From JBAUHN01 sp049680295 (GTDB lineage Bacteria > Pseudomonadota > Alphaproteobacteria > Rhodobacterales > Rhodobacteraceae), in the NCBI GenBank assembly GCA_049680295.1, contig JBAUHN010000070.1, positions 1-15,451 of the forward strand: a DNA stretch of 15,451 nt, written 5' to 3'. A program made the position numbers and the translations under genes. Below the pieces are notes generated by a model. The model had not been told where the DNA came from. It did no database searches and saw only the letters and a program-made list of their open reading frames with translations. Positions 6,467 to 14,480 of this stretch are shown here, in pieces; positions within the stretch are counted from its first letter, which is position 1; each line of letters opens with the position of its first letter.

Positions 6467-8299
6467 ATGCTAGATACGCACAGCGATACGCCTATCGCAC
6501 AGATCAAACATCTTCGGGTCGAATTTCAGACCAAAGACGGCACTGTTGTCGGGGTTGAGGACGTGTCGTTTGATATTCATTCCGGCGAAACGGTCTGTGT
6601 CGTTGGTGAATCCGGGTCCGGCAAATCGGTGTCATCGCTGTCCTTGATGCGTCTGGTCGAATTTGGCGGCGGCACAATTGCGGGCGGGCAGTTGTTGTTT
6701 GACCGAAAAGACCACGAAAATGTCGATCTGGCGCAAGCAGAACAAGGTTTGATGCGAACCATCCGTGGCAATGAAATCGGCATGATTTTCCAAGAACCGA
6801 TGACGGCCTTGAACCCGGTGTTCACCATTGGCCGCCAGCTGACCGAAGGATTGCGTCTGCACAAAGGTCTGGACAAAGAAAAAGCCGAGGCGCGTGCGAT
6901 TGATCTGTTGCGGCAGGTCCGCATTCCCGAACCAGAACAGCGGCTTAAGCAGTATCCGCATGAATTGTCCGGCGGGATGCGCCAACGCGTGGTTATTGCA
7001 ATGGCATTGGCCTGCGAGCCGCGTTTACTGATCGCGGATGAGCCCACTACGGCCTTGGATGTTACGATACAGGCGGAAATTCTGGCGCTGATTGACCGGT
7101 TGAAACGCGAAACCGGCACGGCCGTTATGTTCATCACCCATGATATGGCTGTGGTCGCCCAGATGGCCGACCGCGTGGTGGTCATGTTTCGGGGCAACAA
7201 GGTCGAAGAAGGCCCCGTCGAAAAGATATTTGAGGCGCCACAACACCGCTATACAAAAGCGCTGCTGGCGGCGGTGCCAAAGCTGGGCGAGATGACCGGC
7301 AAGGCGCTGCCGGAACCGATGAAACTGCTGGGCTCTGACGAGGACGATGTGGTGCCGATTGCGGGCACGGATGAGGTTTTGCTGAGCGTGCGCAACCTGA
7401 CCACGCGGTTCCCGGTAAAGGGCGGGTTTTTCCGCACCACCGTGGCCAACGTGCATGCGGTCGAAGATCTGTCATTCACAATTAACAAAGGCCAAACGCT
7501 TAGTCTGGTCGGCGAAAGCGGGTGCGGCAAGTCCACTGCGGGCAGATCAATCCTGCGGTTGGTGGACCCCCTCAGCGGTCATATTGATATCGGCGGCAAG
7601 GACATTATGGCGCTGAACACTCAGGATTTGCGGGCGGCGCGTCTGGACATGCAGATGATTTTTCAAGACCCTTTTGCCTCGCTTAATCCGCAAATGCAGC
7701 TTAGCGATCAAGTCGCCGAACCGATCCACAATTTCGGCACACTTACGGGAAAATCCGTGATGGACCGTGTGGGCATGCTGTTTGACCGCGTGGAATTGCC
7801 GCGCAGTTTCATGCGGCGGTTTCCGCATGAATTGTCCGGCGGACAGCGGCAACGGGTGGCGATTGCCCGCGCGCTGGCCTTGAATCCCAAGCTTATCATC
7901 GCGGATGAAGCGGTGTCGGCGCTGGATGTCTCGGTGCAGGCGCAGGTGTTGAACCTGATGATGGAACTGCAATCGGAACTGGGCATTTCCTATCTGTTTA
8001 TCAGTCACGACATGGCGGTTGTGGAGCGTGTCAGCCATCATGTCGGGGTGATGTACCTGGGCCGGATCGTTGAAATGGGCCCGCGGGCGCGGGTGTTTGA
8101 AAATCCTGGCCATCCATACACGCAGGCTTTGATGAAGGCCGTGCCAATTGCCGATCCGCGGCAACGCAAAGATGAGAAAGACCTGAATTTCAAACCAATT
8201 CCATCGCCGATCCATCCGGTAAGTTACGTCGCTGAACCTTCGGTTTACAATGAAATCGAACCGGGGCATTTCGTTCTGGAAACCGACAGCGGGTATTAG
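6467..8299 (+). CDS. Fused double ATP-binding protein of the peptide ABC transporter (DppD-DppF type)
   Basis: This 610-residue protein carries both nucleotide-binding domains of the importer on one chain. Domain 1 has Walker A GESGSGKS (47-54), Q-loop Gln109, signature LSGGM (167-171), Walker B LLIADE (187-192) and the switch His225. Domain 2 has Walker A GESGCGKS (349-356), Gln400, signature LSGGQ (456-460), Walker B LIIADE (476-481) and His514. Each domain ends with the oligopeptide-transporter C-terminal extension (HRYTKALLAAVP at 260-271 and HPYTQALMKAVP at 549-560). All catalytic residues are intact in both halves, so both sites should hydrolyse ATP. The fusion is a known arrangement (as in GsiA-like proteins). 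The gene is divergent from the binding-protein and permease genes, which otherwise lack an ATPase, so it almost certainly serves them. It heads the plus-strand operon; the next gene starts 9 bases after its stop. Confidence 0.95.
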   Translation: MLDTHSDTPIAQIKHLRVEFQTKDGTVVGVEDVSFDIHSGETVCVVGESGSGKSVSSLSLMRLVEFGGGTIAGGQLLFDRKDHENVDLAQAEQGLMRTIRGNEIGMIFQEPMTALNPVFTIGRQLTEGLRLHKGLDKEKAEARAIDLLRQVRIPEPEQRLKQYPHELSGGMRQRVVIAMALACEPRLLIADEPTTALDVTIQAEILALIDRLKRETGTAVMFITHDMAVVAQMADRVVVMFRGNKVEEGPVEKIFEAPQHRYTKALLAAVPKLGEMTGKALPEPMKLLGSDEDDVVPIAGTDEVLLSVRNLTTRFPVKGGFFRTTVANVHAVEDLSFTINKGQTLSLVGESGCGKSTAGRSILRLVDPLSGHIDIGGKDIMALNTQDLRAARLDMQMIFQDPFASLNPQMQLSDQVAEPIHNFGTLTGKSVMDRVGMLFDRVELPRSFMRRFPHELSGGQRQRVAIARALALNPKLIIADEAVSALDVSVQAQVLNLMMELQSELGISYLFISHDMAVVERVSHHVGVMYLGRIVEMGPRARVFENPGHPYTQALMKAVPIADPRQRKDEKDLNFKPIPSPIHPVSYVAEPSVYNEIEPGHFVLETDSGY

Positions 8300-8308
8300 G
8301 AACGGATG

Positions 8309-9493
8309 ATGACTGCGGACACGAAATCTCGTCTGACACCGCTGGAAATTCTGCGCAAGCTTGTGGCATTCCCAACGGTTAGCAGCGAAACCAACCTGCC
8401 GCTTATCGACTGGGTCGAAGAGTATCTGAATAATCATGGGATCAACGCCCATAGATACGTTGATTCTGAACAGCAAAATAAGGCCGCACTTTTTGCCCAG
8501 GTCGGGCCGCCTGTTGCGGGCGCTATTGTCTTGTCGGGACATACAGACGTCGTGCCGGTTGAAGGGCAAGACTGGCACAGCGATCCGTTCGAACTTGTCG
8601 AAAAGGATGACAAATACTACGGGCGCGGCACTTGCGACATGAAAGGGTTTGACGCGCTGGCGATCTGGGCATTGGTCGAGGCGCATCACGCAGGCATAAA
8701 GCGACCGTTGCAAATCGCCCTTAGTTTTGACGAAGAGATTGGCTGCACCGGGGCACCGCCCATGATCGAGGCCATGCAATCTGCCTTGCCCAAGGGCAGC
8801 GCCGTGGTGGTGGGTGAACCCTCGGGGATGCGCACGGTCACAGGCCATAAGGGAACTATTGGTTTTGGTACCAAATTGGTCGGCTTTGAGGTGCATAGTT
8901 CGCTTATGCATGTCGGGGTCAGTGCGATCATGTATGGCGCCAAGCTGATTGATTGGGCGAATGTGAAAAACCAGGAAAACGCAGCGTCGCAACCCGGTGA
9001 TCTGGCGGCGCTGTTTGTTCCACCATATACCACATTGCACGTTGGTAAGATCAGCGGCGGCACGGCCGACAATATTACCGCCAAGACCTGCGAATTTGCG
9101 ATGGATTTGCGTGTGGCACCGGGCGAGCAAACAGATGACTGGCGACAGGCTTATCTTGCTAAAGTCCGCGAAGTCGAAGCTGAAATGCAAGCCGTCGTAC
9201 CGGACACGCGCATTGAGATTTCGCCACGATTTGACGTGCCGGCGCTGCGACCCGAAAAGAATGGCGAAGCCGAAGCATTGGCGCGTTCCATCACCGGGGA
9301 CAACGACAGCCATGTGGTCAGCTACGGCACCGAGGCCGGGCAATTCCAAGATGCCGGGTATTCTGCGGTGGTCTGTGGACCGGGCAGCGTCGACCAGGCG
9401 CATCAGGCGAATGAGTATATTTCGGTTGCGCAATTTGAGGCAGGTCACAAATTCATGCGCAATCTGATCACGCATCTCGGGTCTGATTTTTAG
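8309..9493 (+). CDS. M20 metallopeptidase, acetylornithine deacetylase (ArgE)-like
   Basis: This 394-residue zinc enzyme belongs to the ArgE/DapE branch of peptidase family M20, which hydrolyses N-acyl amino acids to the free amino acid and a carboxylate. Metal-site residues are visible: SGHTDVVP with His78 and Asp80, GRGTCDMKG with the bridging Asp110, DEEIG with Glu142 (catalytic base) and Glu143 (zinc), GEPS Glu170, and His365 in DQAHQANEY. The dimerisation lid lies between about 180 and 295. AGGA at 8298-8301, overlapping the previous stop codon, is 7 bases from the ATG at 8309; the ATG at 8306 is one codon earlier and also possible. Sitting between a peptide-uptake ATPase and an amine oxidase suggests a catabolic deacylase rather than the arginine biosynthetic enzyme, although the sequence alone cannot exclude true ArgE activity. 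Confidence 0.88.
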   Translation: MTADTKSRLTPLEILRKLVAFPTVSSETNLPLIDWVEEYLNNHGINAHRYVDSEQQNKAALFAQVGPPVAGAIVLSGHTDVVPVEGQDWHSDPFELVEKDDKYYGRGTCDMKGFDALAIWALVEAHHAGIKRPLQIALSFDEEIGCTGAPPMIEAMQSALPKGSAVVVGEPSGMRTVTGHKGTIGFGTKLVGFEVHSSLMHVGVSAIMYGAKLIDWANVKNQENAASQPGDLAALFVPPYTTLHVGKISGGTADNITAKTCEFAMDLRVAPGEQTDDWRQAYLAKVREVEAEMQAVVPDTRIEISPRFDVPALRPEKNGEAEALARSITGDNDSHVVSYGTEAGQFQDAGYSAVVCGPGSVDQAHQANEYISVAQFEAGHKFMRNLITHLGSDF

Positions 9494-9497
9494 GCGC

Positions 9498-10844
9498 ATG
9501 AGGGCGTTTCCGTTTTCCAATGCGACCCCGGTCACCTGGCCGGGACCACATGGAAAAAAGGCGGATGTTGTCGTGATCGGCGGTGGTATCATTGGGATTT
9601 GCACGGCACTGTTTCTCGCGCGGGGCGGCGCACAGGTCATTGTGTTGGAAAAAGGCCGAATAGCCGCCGAGCAATCAAGCCGTAACTGGGGCTGGATCAG
9701 ACAACAGGGCAGGGATGCAGATGAATTGCCGATCATGGTCGAGGCGCGCAGGCATTGGCGCGATCTGGCGCAACAGACATCCGTTGATATCGGCCTGACC
9801 AAAGGCGGCGTCACCTACCTTGCCCGGACAGAAGCCGAAATCGCGGCCTATGAGGATTGGCTGCCAGACGGAATAAATGCAGGAACCGGCAGTCGTATCC
9901 TAAATGCGGCTGAAACTGCGGGCATGTTCCCGGACATGGTTGGCGGTCACAAAGGCGCCTTGCACACCGCGTCTGATATGCAGGCGGAACCCTGGGTCGC
10001 GGTGCCAGCGATTGCCGGAATTGCCGCCCGTGAAGGCGTGCAGATCGTTGAGAATTGCGCCGTGCGCAGGCTTGATATTGCGGCAGGACGTGTGGCTGGT
10101 GTCATCACTGAAACGGGCCGCATCACGGCAGCCGACGTGGTGTTGGCGGGTGGGGCTTGGTCGTCGCTGTTTTTGCGCGCGCATGGAATCGCTTTACCTC
10201 AACTTTCGGTGCGCACGTCTGTTGCCGCAACACGGCCTTTGCCGGATATCCATGCAGGCTGTGCTGGTGATGCTAACGTCTCATTTCGACGCCGCAGGGA
10301 TGGCGGCTATACCGTAGCGGGGGGCGATCTGCATGAGTTATTTGTTGGGCCGGATGCGTTCAGGTATTTTCGGAAATACCTGAACCAGCTTTGCGCGGAC
10401 CCCTTTGGCACCCGGCTTTTGCCTGCAGCACCGCGCGATTTTCCGGATGGCTGGCGCACATCTCGCCAATGGACAGCAGATCAGCAAAGCCCGTTTGAAA
10501 GGCAGCGTGTGCTGAACCCGGCGCCGAACATGGCCCATCTTGGCAAGTTGCGGGGCAGGTTCCAAGGCTTGTTTCCAGGGCTGCCCGAGGTGCGTTTTGA
10601 CAGCGCATGGGCCGGGATGATCGACACAATGCCCGACATCGTGCCGGTCGTAGATAAAGTTACGGATTTGCCGGGGTTGACCATCGGCACCGGGATGAGC
10701 GGACATGGATTTGGCATCGGTCCGGGTATGGGGCGGGTTTTGGCATCTTTAGTGACAGGCGGAACGCCGGGACATGATTTATCCAGATTTCGCATGTCTC
10801 GGTTTTCGGACGGCAGCCCTATGCGACTGGGACCATCGCTGTGA
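9498..10844 (+). CDS. FAD-dependent oxidoreductase, D-amino acid/glycine oxidase (DAO) family
   Basis: This 448-residue flavoenzyme probably oxidises an amine or amino acid to an imine, which then hydrolyses to a carbonyl product and ammonia or an amine. The FAD-binding Rossmann motif is near the N-terminus (VVVIGGGIIG, 24-33) with the ribose-binding acidic residue in VLEKG (49-53). SSRNWGWIRQQGRD at 60-73 occupies the place of the flavin-contacting loop. LAGGAWSSLFLRAHGIALP in the middle and TGMSGHGFGIGPGMGRVLA near the C-terminus are typical of the DAO fold. No signal peptide is present, so it is cytoplasmic or membrane-associated. The ATG at 9498 is only 4 bases after the previous stop and has just a weak AGG nearby, which suggests translational coupling. 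Its substrate is probably what the neighbouring hydrolase releases, but which amino acid, D or L or N-alkylated, cannot be told. Confidence 0.86.
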   Translation: MRAFPFSNATPVTWPGPHGKKADVVVIGGGIIGICTALFLARGGAQVIVLEKGRIAAEQSSRNWGWIRQQGRDADELPIMVEARRHWRDLAQQTSVDIGLTKGGVTYLARTEAEIAAYEDWLPDGINAGTGSRILNAAETAGMFPDMVGGHKGALHTASDMQAEPWVAVPAIAGIAAREGVQIVENCAVRRLDIAAGRVAGVITETGRITAADVVLAGGAWSSLFLRAHGIALPQLSVRTSVAATRPLPDIHAGCAGDANVSFRRRRDGGYTVAGGDLHELFVGPDAFRYFRKYLNQLCADPFGTRLLPAAPRDFPDGWRTSRQWTADQQSPFERQRVLNPAPNMAHLGKLRGRFQGLFPGLPEVRFDSAWAGMIDTMPDIVPVVDKVTDLPGLTIGTGMSGHGFGIGPGMGRVLASLVTGGTPGHDLSRFRMSRFSDGSPMRLGPSL

Positions 10845-10951
10845 TGACACTTGAAGGTTTTTCCGATATGCCACTCGAATGTCGCGCAACCAGTCTTGCG
10901 GGTTGCCGCTTCGTCACAGAGAGAATAGAGCGCCGGAGGCTTGGACGCTGA
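10844..10951 (+). other. Possible 35-codon small open frame coupled to the oxidoreductase stop
   Basis: An ATG overlaps the oxidoreductase stop (TGATG) and opens a 35-residue basic frame beginning MTLEGFSDMPLEC and ending ERRRLGR. It fills most of the 125-base gap before the next gene. There is no good ribosome binding site and no recognisable domain; it could be a chance frame or a leader. The gap also contains a 6-bp stem (GCAACC 10886-10891, GGTTGC 10901-10906) without a T-tract. Confidence 0.15.
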
Positions 10952-10969
10952 TGGTCATAAGGAAAAACG

Positions 10970-12133
10970 ATGCCAGTTAAGAACCGCTTTGCAGAACTTC
11001 ATGATGAAATAACCGCGTGGCGTCGAGATCTGCACGAACACCCCGAGTTGCTGTTTGAAACGCACCGGACATCGGCGCTTGTCGCGGAAAAACTACGCGA
11101 TTTTGGCTGTGACGAGGTGGTTGAAGGCATTGGCCGGACCGGTGTTGTTGGCATAATAAAAGGCAAAGCATCAGCGTCGGGCAAAGTCATAGGACTGCGC
11201 GCAGATATGGATGCTTTGCCCATTCAAGAAGAAACCGGCGTCGCCTATGCATCCAAGACGCCGCAGATGATGCATGCCTGCGGTCATGATGGACATACCG
11301 CGATGTTGCTGGGGGCTGCGAAATATCTGGCCGAGACACGCAATTTCGATGGAACCGTGGTCTTGATTTTTCAACCCGCCGAAGAGGGCGGCGGCGGCGG
11401 CAAGGAAATGTGCGATGACGGGATGATGGCGCGCTGGAACATCCAGGAGGTTTACGGCATGCACAATTGGCCCGGTCAGCCGCTGGGCAGCTTTTCGATC
11501 CGGTCAGGACCGTTCTTTGCGGCGACGGATGTTTTTGAAATCACCATTGATGGCTTGGGTGGCCATGCCGCGAAACCACATGAAACCATCGACAGCACAG
11601 TTGTCGCTTCGCATCTGGTTTTGGCACTGCAAACAATCGCCAGCCGCAATGCCGACCCTGTCGAACAAATTGTGGTGTCTGTCACGTCTTTTGAAACGTC
11701 GTCAAAGGCGTTTAACGTGATCCCGCAGCAGGTCCATTTGAAAGGCACTGTGCGCACGTTGAAACCGGCCATGCGTGATCTGGCCCAAACCCGCGTGACG
11801 ACGATCGCTGAACATGTCGCAGCCAGCTTTGGCGCGACGGCCAAACTGCGCTACGAACGCAACTACCCGGTGATGGCCAATCACCCGGATCAAACCAGCT
11901 TTGCCGCCGAAACCGCGCGCAAAGTGTCCGGCTCATGCGATGACGCGCCACTTGTCATGGGCGGCGAAGATTTCGCCTTTATGCTTGAGGAACGGCCCGG
12001 CGCTTATATTTTGATGGGCAATGGCGATACGGCTGCGGTGCATCATCCAAAATATAATTTTGATGATGACGCGATCCCGGCGGGATGCAGCTGGTGGGCG
12101 GAAATTGTCGAAGGGCGGATGCCAGCGGCTTGA
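10970..12133 (+). CDS. M20 amidohydrolase, hippurate hydrolase (HipO)-like
   Basis: This 387-residue enzyme belongs to the M20D amidohydrolase group (HipO, IAA-amino acid hydrolases, N-acyl aminoacylases), which cleaves N-acyl or N-aroyl amino acids. The binuclear metal site is complete: Cys104 and His106 in HACGHDGH, Glu138-Glu139 in FQPAEEG, His165 in YGMHNWPG, and His358/His359 in AVHHPKYNFDD. GRADMDALPIQEE at 76-88 and GGEDFAF at 331-337 are further family signatures. The lid domain covers roughly 185-300. AAGGA six bases before the ATG gives a strong start. It is 125 bases downstream of the oxidoreductase with no terminator seen, so it may be cotranscribed or have its own promoter. It is a different M20 branch from the ArgE-like enzyme in the same cluster, implying a different acyl group or a second cleavage step. 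It ends 13 bases from a convergent glycosyltransferase gene. Confidence 0.9.
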   Translation: MPVKNRFAELHDEITAWRRDLHEHPELLFETHRTSALVAEKLRDFGCDEVVEGIGRTGVVGIIKGKASASGKVIGLRADMDALPIQEETGVAYASKTPQMMHACGHDGHTAMLLGAAKYLAETRNFDGTVVLIFQPAEEGGGGGKEMCDDGMMARWNIQEVYGMHNWPGQPLGSFSIRSGPFFAATDVFEITIDGLGGHAAKPHETIDSTVVASHLVLALQTIASRNADPVEQIVVSVTSFETSSKAFNVIPQQVHLKGTVRTLKPAMRDLAQTRVTTIAEHVAASFGATAKLRYERNYPVMANHPDQTSFAAETARKVSGSCDDAPLVMGGEDFAFMLEERPGAYILMGNGDTAAVHHPKYNFDDDAIPAGCSWWAEIVEGRMPAA

Positions 12134-12146
12134 TTTGCCGGGCGTA

Positions 12147-13193
12147 TCAGCGGCGGCCTTCGGACCAAAGTTGCTGGTAAACCGCTTCGATGCCATCCGC
12201 CTCAATCCGGGCGCTGAACTGCGTGTCGGCAATTTCGCGGGCAGTCATTGCCATGGTGTCAAAGTCAGCGTTTTCCATCAGGCCAAGTGCGGCATCAGCA
12301 GCAGCATCAGGCGCATCCAAGGGGACAATCGAGCCACTGCGACCCTGTGCGGAAAACGCCGCGTAATACCCGGCGTCACTGGCCACAAAGGGCACGCCAC
12401 TTGCCATCGCTTCCAGGGGAACCATGCCGTATCCTTCATAGCGCGGCAATTGGCACACCAGCGACAGGCTGCGCATCAGGCTGGGCAGTGCCTCTGGTGC
12501 GATCTCGCCGGGGAACAGGATGCGGTCGGTCAGCCCGGCGGCGGCGATTTGCTGTTTCAGCCCAGCCAGAAACCCGTCGTGTTTGCCGCCCGCCCGGCCG
12601 ACCACCAGCGCCACCAATCCTGGCCGTTGTGGCAGCAGACGCAACATGGCCTGCACGAACAGATCCGTGCCCTTTTCGGGACGTATTCTGCCAATTGTCG
12701 CGATGCCCTGTGTGCCGCCATAGCCCATTGCGGCCCAAGCCGTAGCACGGTTTGCAGCCGGGGTGAAAATATCCGTATCAACCCCATGCGGGACCACGCC
12801 GCGCACATTTGGCACAAAGCTTGCCGCCGTCTCCGTTGTCGCAACAACCGCATCCATGCGTGAAATCAACCACCTTGGAAATGCCGAATGACGTCGTTGC
12901 GCGGCTGAGGTGAACACAATGCGGATCGGCAAACGCAGGGCGTCCCGCGCCCAAAGGGCTGCGCGCATTTCGGTGTTGCGCCGCACGTGCCAGATTGAAA
13001 ACGGCGTGTCACCCGGTGCGCTGCGGCAAAGCGCACGCGCCTTGGATCTTGTGATCGGCGCGGGGCAACCGGGCAGGGGCATTCCCACCAGTTTTACGTC
13101 GTGCCGCTTGATCTGTTGGCGCAAGACATTGGCGGTTGTTGCCGAAACACCTGTGAAATGCGGGTTAAAGTTGGTCACGAACAGGTCAGTCAT
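12147..13193 (-). CDS. GT4 glycosyltransferase, probable LPS core sugar transferase (LpcC-like)
   Basis: This 348-residue protein is a GT-B fold retaining glycosyltransferase of family GT4. The acceptor-side domain starts at the N-terminus (FNPHFTGVSAT near 9-19) and includes VFTSAAQRRHSAFP (93-106). The donor-side domain has GRIRPEKGTD (168-177), the VVGR strand end near 200, and the EX7E catalytic motif with Glu253 and Glu261 (YEGYGMVPLEAMASGVP). From memory, the TSAAQRRHSAFP stretch is shared with alphaproteobacterial LpcC enzymes, which add mannose to Kdo in the LPS inner core; the neighbouring Kdo transferase gene supports this. The ATG at 13193 overlaps the end of that gene (ATGACTGA); an ATG at 13211 further upstream lacks a binding site and is less likely. 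The protein would act at the inner face of the inner membrane. Family is sure; the sugar and acceptor are inferred. Confidence 0.85.
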   Translation of the reverse strand: MTDLFVTNFNPHFTGVSATTANVLRQQIKRHDVKLVGMPLPGCPAPITRSKARALCRSAPGDTPFSIWHVRRNTEMRAALWARDALRLPIRIVFTSAAQRRHSAFPRWLISRMDAVVATTETAASFVPNVRGVVPHGVDTDIFTPAANRATAWAAMGYGGTQGIATIGRIRPEKGTDLFVQAMLRLLPQRPGLVALVVGRAGGKHDGFLAGLKQQIAAAGLTDRILFPGEIAPEALPSLMRSLSLVCQLPRYEGYGMVPLEAMASGVPFVASDAGYYAAFSAQGRSGSIVPLDAPDAAADAALGLMENADFDTMAMTAREIADTQFSARIEADGIEAVYQQLWSEGRR

Positions 13194-14472
13194 CGGCCAG
13201 CCCCAACACATGGATCAGACGCGCTGCAATCCGGTCAAGCTGGTCAGACCTCTGGGCGGCGAAACGCGTGGCTTTTGCCCGTGCGGCGTTCAGTTGCGGT
13301 GGTGTGTCCAGCCACCGGGTCACCGCCTGCAACAGTGCATCGCTGTCGGGCACGATTTTGGCCGCACCCTGCGCCTGCATCGCATCAAAGGTTTCGGCAA
13401 AATTGGTGACATGGGGCCCAGACAACACGGCGGCCCCGGCTTGGGCGACCTCAAACGGGTTATGGCCGCCGATAGGCCCAAGTGATCCGCCAAGGAAAAC
13501 AAAGGGTGCCAGCGCATACCATGTTCCCAGTTCGCCCAAAGTATCGGCCAGATAGACCTGAGCATCAGGGGGTTGGCCCTTGGTGCGTTGCGCCATCGTC
13601 AGACCGGCGGCTTTGATATCGCTGGCCACGTCGGCGGCGCGACCCGGATGGCGCGGGGCAAGGATCAGGCACAAATCGGGCCAACGCTTCAAAAGGGCTT
13701 TATGCACCGCCAAAACATCGCGTTCTTCGCCGGGATGGGTGGAACTGGCGACCCAGACCTGACGGTTTTTCAAGCCTGCGCGCGTGTCAGCCAAAACTTG
13801 CGCGTTTACCGGCAACGGGTCTGACATCGCTTTGAGATTGCTGCCGCGCGCCACCCGGTCGGCAGGCGCGTTCAGATTGACCATTGCCTGGGCCATCGCG
13901 TCATTTTGCGTCAGGATCAGGTCAAACACATCCAGCACATATGCCGCCGTCTTTGGTCGTTTTGACCAAGAGGTCTGTGATTTTTTTGACAGTCGTGCGT
14001 TGATCAGGGCCATCGCCGCGCCTTGGGCTTTGGTTTTGACCAACATCTGCGGCCACAGCTCACTTTCCACGAACAGGGCTGCATCCGGTCGCCAATGGCG
14101 CAAAAATCGCGACATTGGGCCGGGGGCATCCAGGGGCGTAAACTGATGCACGCAGCGTTCGGGCATGCGGGATGCCAGCAGTTTTGCTGACGTTGCGGTG
14201 CCGGATGTGATCAGGAACTGCGCCTTTGGCAAGGACTGCCCCATCCGCGTGATCAGCGCCAGAACAGACAGGCTTTCCCCGACGGATGCGGCGTGAAACC
14301 ATATCAGAGGACCGACACCTTGACGGTTTTCAGTCGCGTGGCCCAACACCTCATGGGTGCGGTGGGAAGACACCCCTGCGCGGCGCAGTTTGCGGGTGAC
14401 AACGAAGGCTGCCAGCGGAACCAGCAAAGCCGTTGCCGCGACATAAGTCCGGTAGAGGACTGTCGGTTTCAT
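13186..14472 (-). CDS. waaA: 3-deoxy-D-manno-octulosonic acid (Kdo) transferase
   Basis: This 428-residue inner-membrane enzyme transfers Kdo from CMP-Kdo to lipid IVA, joining lipid A to the LPS core; it is normally essential. An N-terminal hydrophobic segment (about 7-27) anchors it, and the YRTYVAATALLVP start is typical. WFHAASVGES (58-67) contains the catalytic Glu66; ESELWP (136-141) is the second conserved acidic block. In the C-terminal half are STHPGEE (244-250), APRHPGR (272-278) and FLGGSLGPIGGHNPFE (326-341), the strongest family signature, involved in CMP-Kdo binding. Length matches the family. It begins 8 bases after the moaA stop codon and overlaps the glycosyltransferase gene by 8 bases, so all three are probably cotranscribed. 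Whether it adds one or two Kdo units cannot be read from the sequence. Confidence 0.95.
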   Translation of the reverse strand: MKPTVLYRTYVAATALLVPLAAFVVTRKLRRAGVSSHRTHEVLGHATENRQGVGPLIWFHAASVGESLSVLALITRMGQSLPKAQFLITSGTATSAKLLASRMPERCVHQFTPLDAPGPMSRFLRHWRPDAALFVESELWPQMLVKTKAQGAAMALINARLSKKSQTSWSKRPKTAAYVLDVFDLILTQNDAMAQAMVNLNAPADRVARGSNLKAMSDPLPVNAQVLADTRAGLKNRQVWVASSTHPGEERDVLAVHKALLKRWPDLCLILAPRHPGRAADVASDIKAAGLTMAQRTKGQPPDAQVYLADTLGELGTWYALAPFVFLGGSLGPIGGHNPFEVAQAGAAVLSGPHVTNFAETFDAMQAQGAAKIVPDSDALLQAVTRWLDTPPQLNAARAKATRFAAQRSDQLDRIAARLIHVLGLADD

Positions 14473-14480
14473 CGGTCGGC

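Noticed and set aside
7547..9814. A very long open frame (about 755 codons) on the minus strand
   Set aside because: It lies wholly antisense to three convincing plus-strand genes (ATPase, ArgE-like, oxidoreductase). The product is rich in His, Arg, Gln and Cys, has no recognisable domain and has no ribosome binding site; it reflects the codon pattern of the opposite strand.
10886..10906. GCAACC/GGTTGC stem between the oxidoreductase and HipO-like genes
   Set aside because: The stem is only 6 bp and is not followed by a T-run, so it is not called a terminator.
11388..11403. Run of GGC/GGG codons in the HipO-like gene (five Gly after EE)
   Set aside because: It lies in frame in the metal-site loop, where glycines are usual in M20D enzymes. 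The reading frame is intact, so it is not a slippage defect.
12021..12863. A 280-codon plus-strand frame
   Set aside because: It runs from the end of the HipO-like gene into the antisense of the glycosyltransferase. It has no domain and no start signal, and both real genes have intact motifs.
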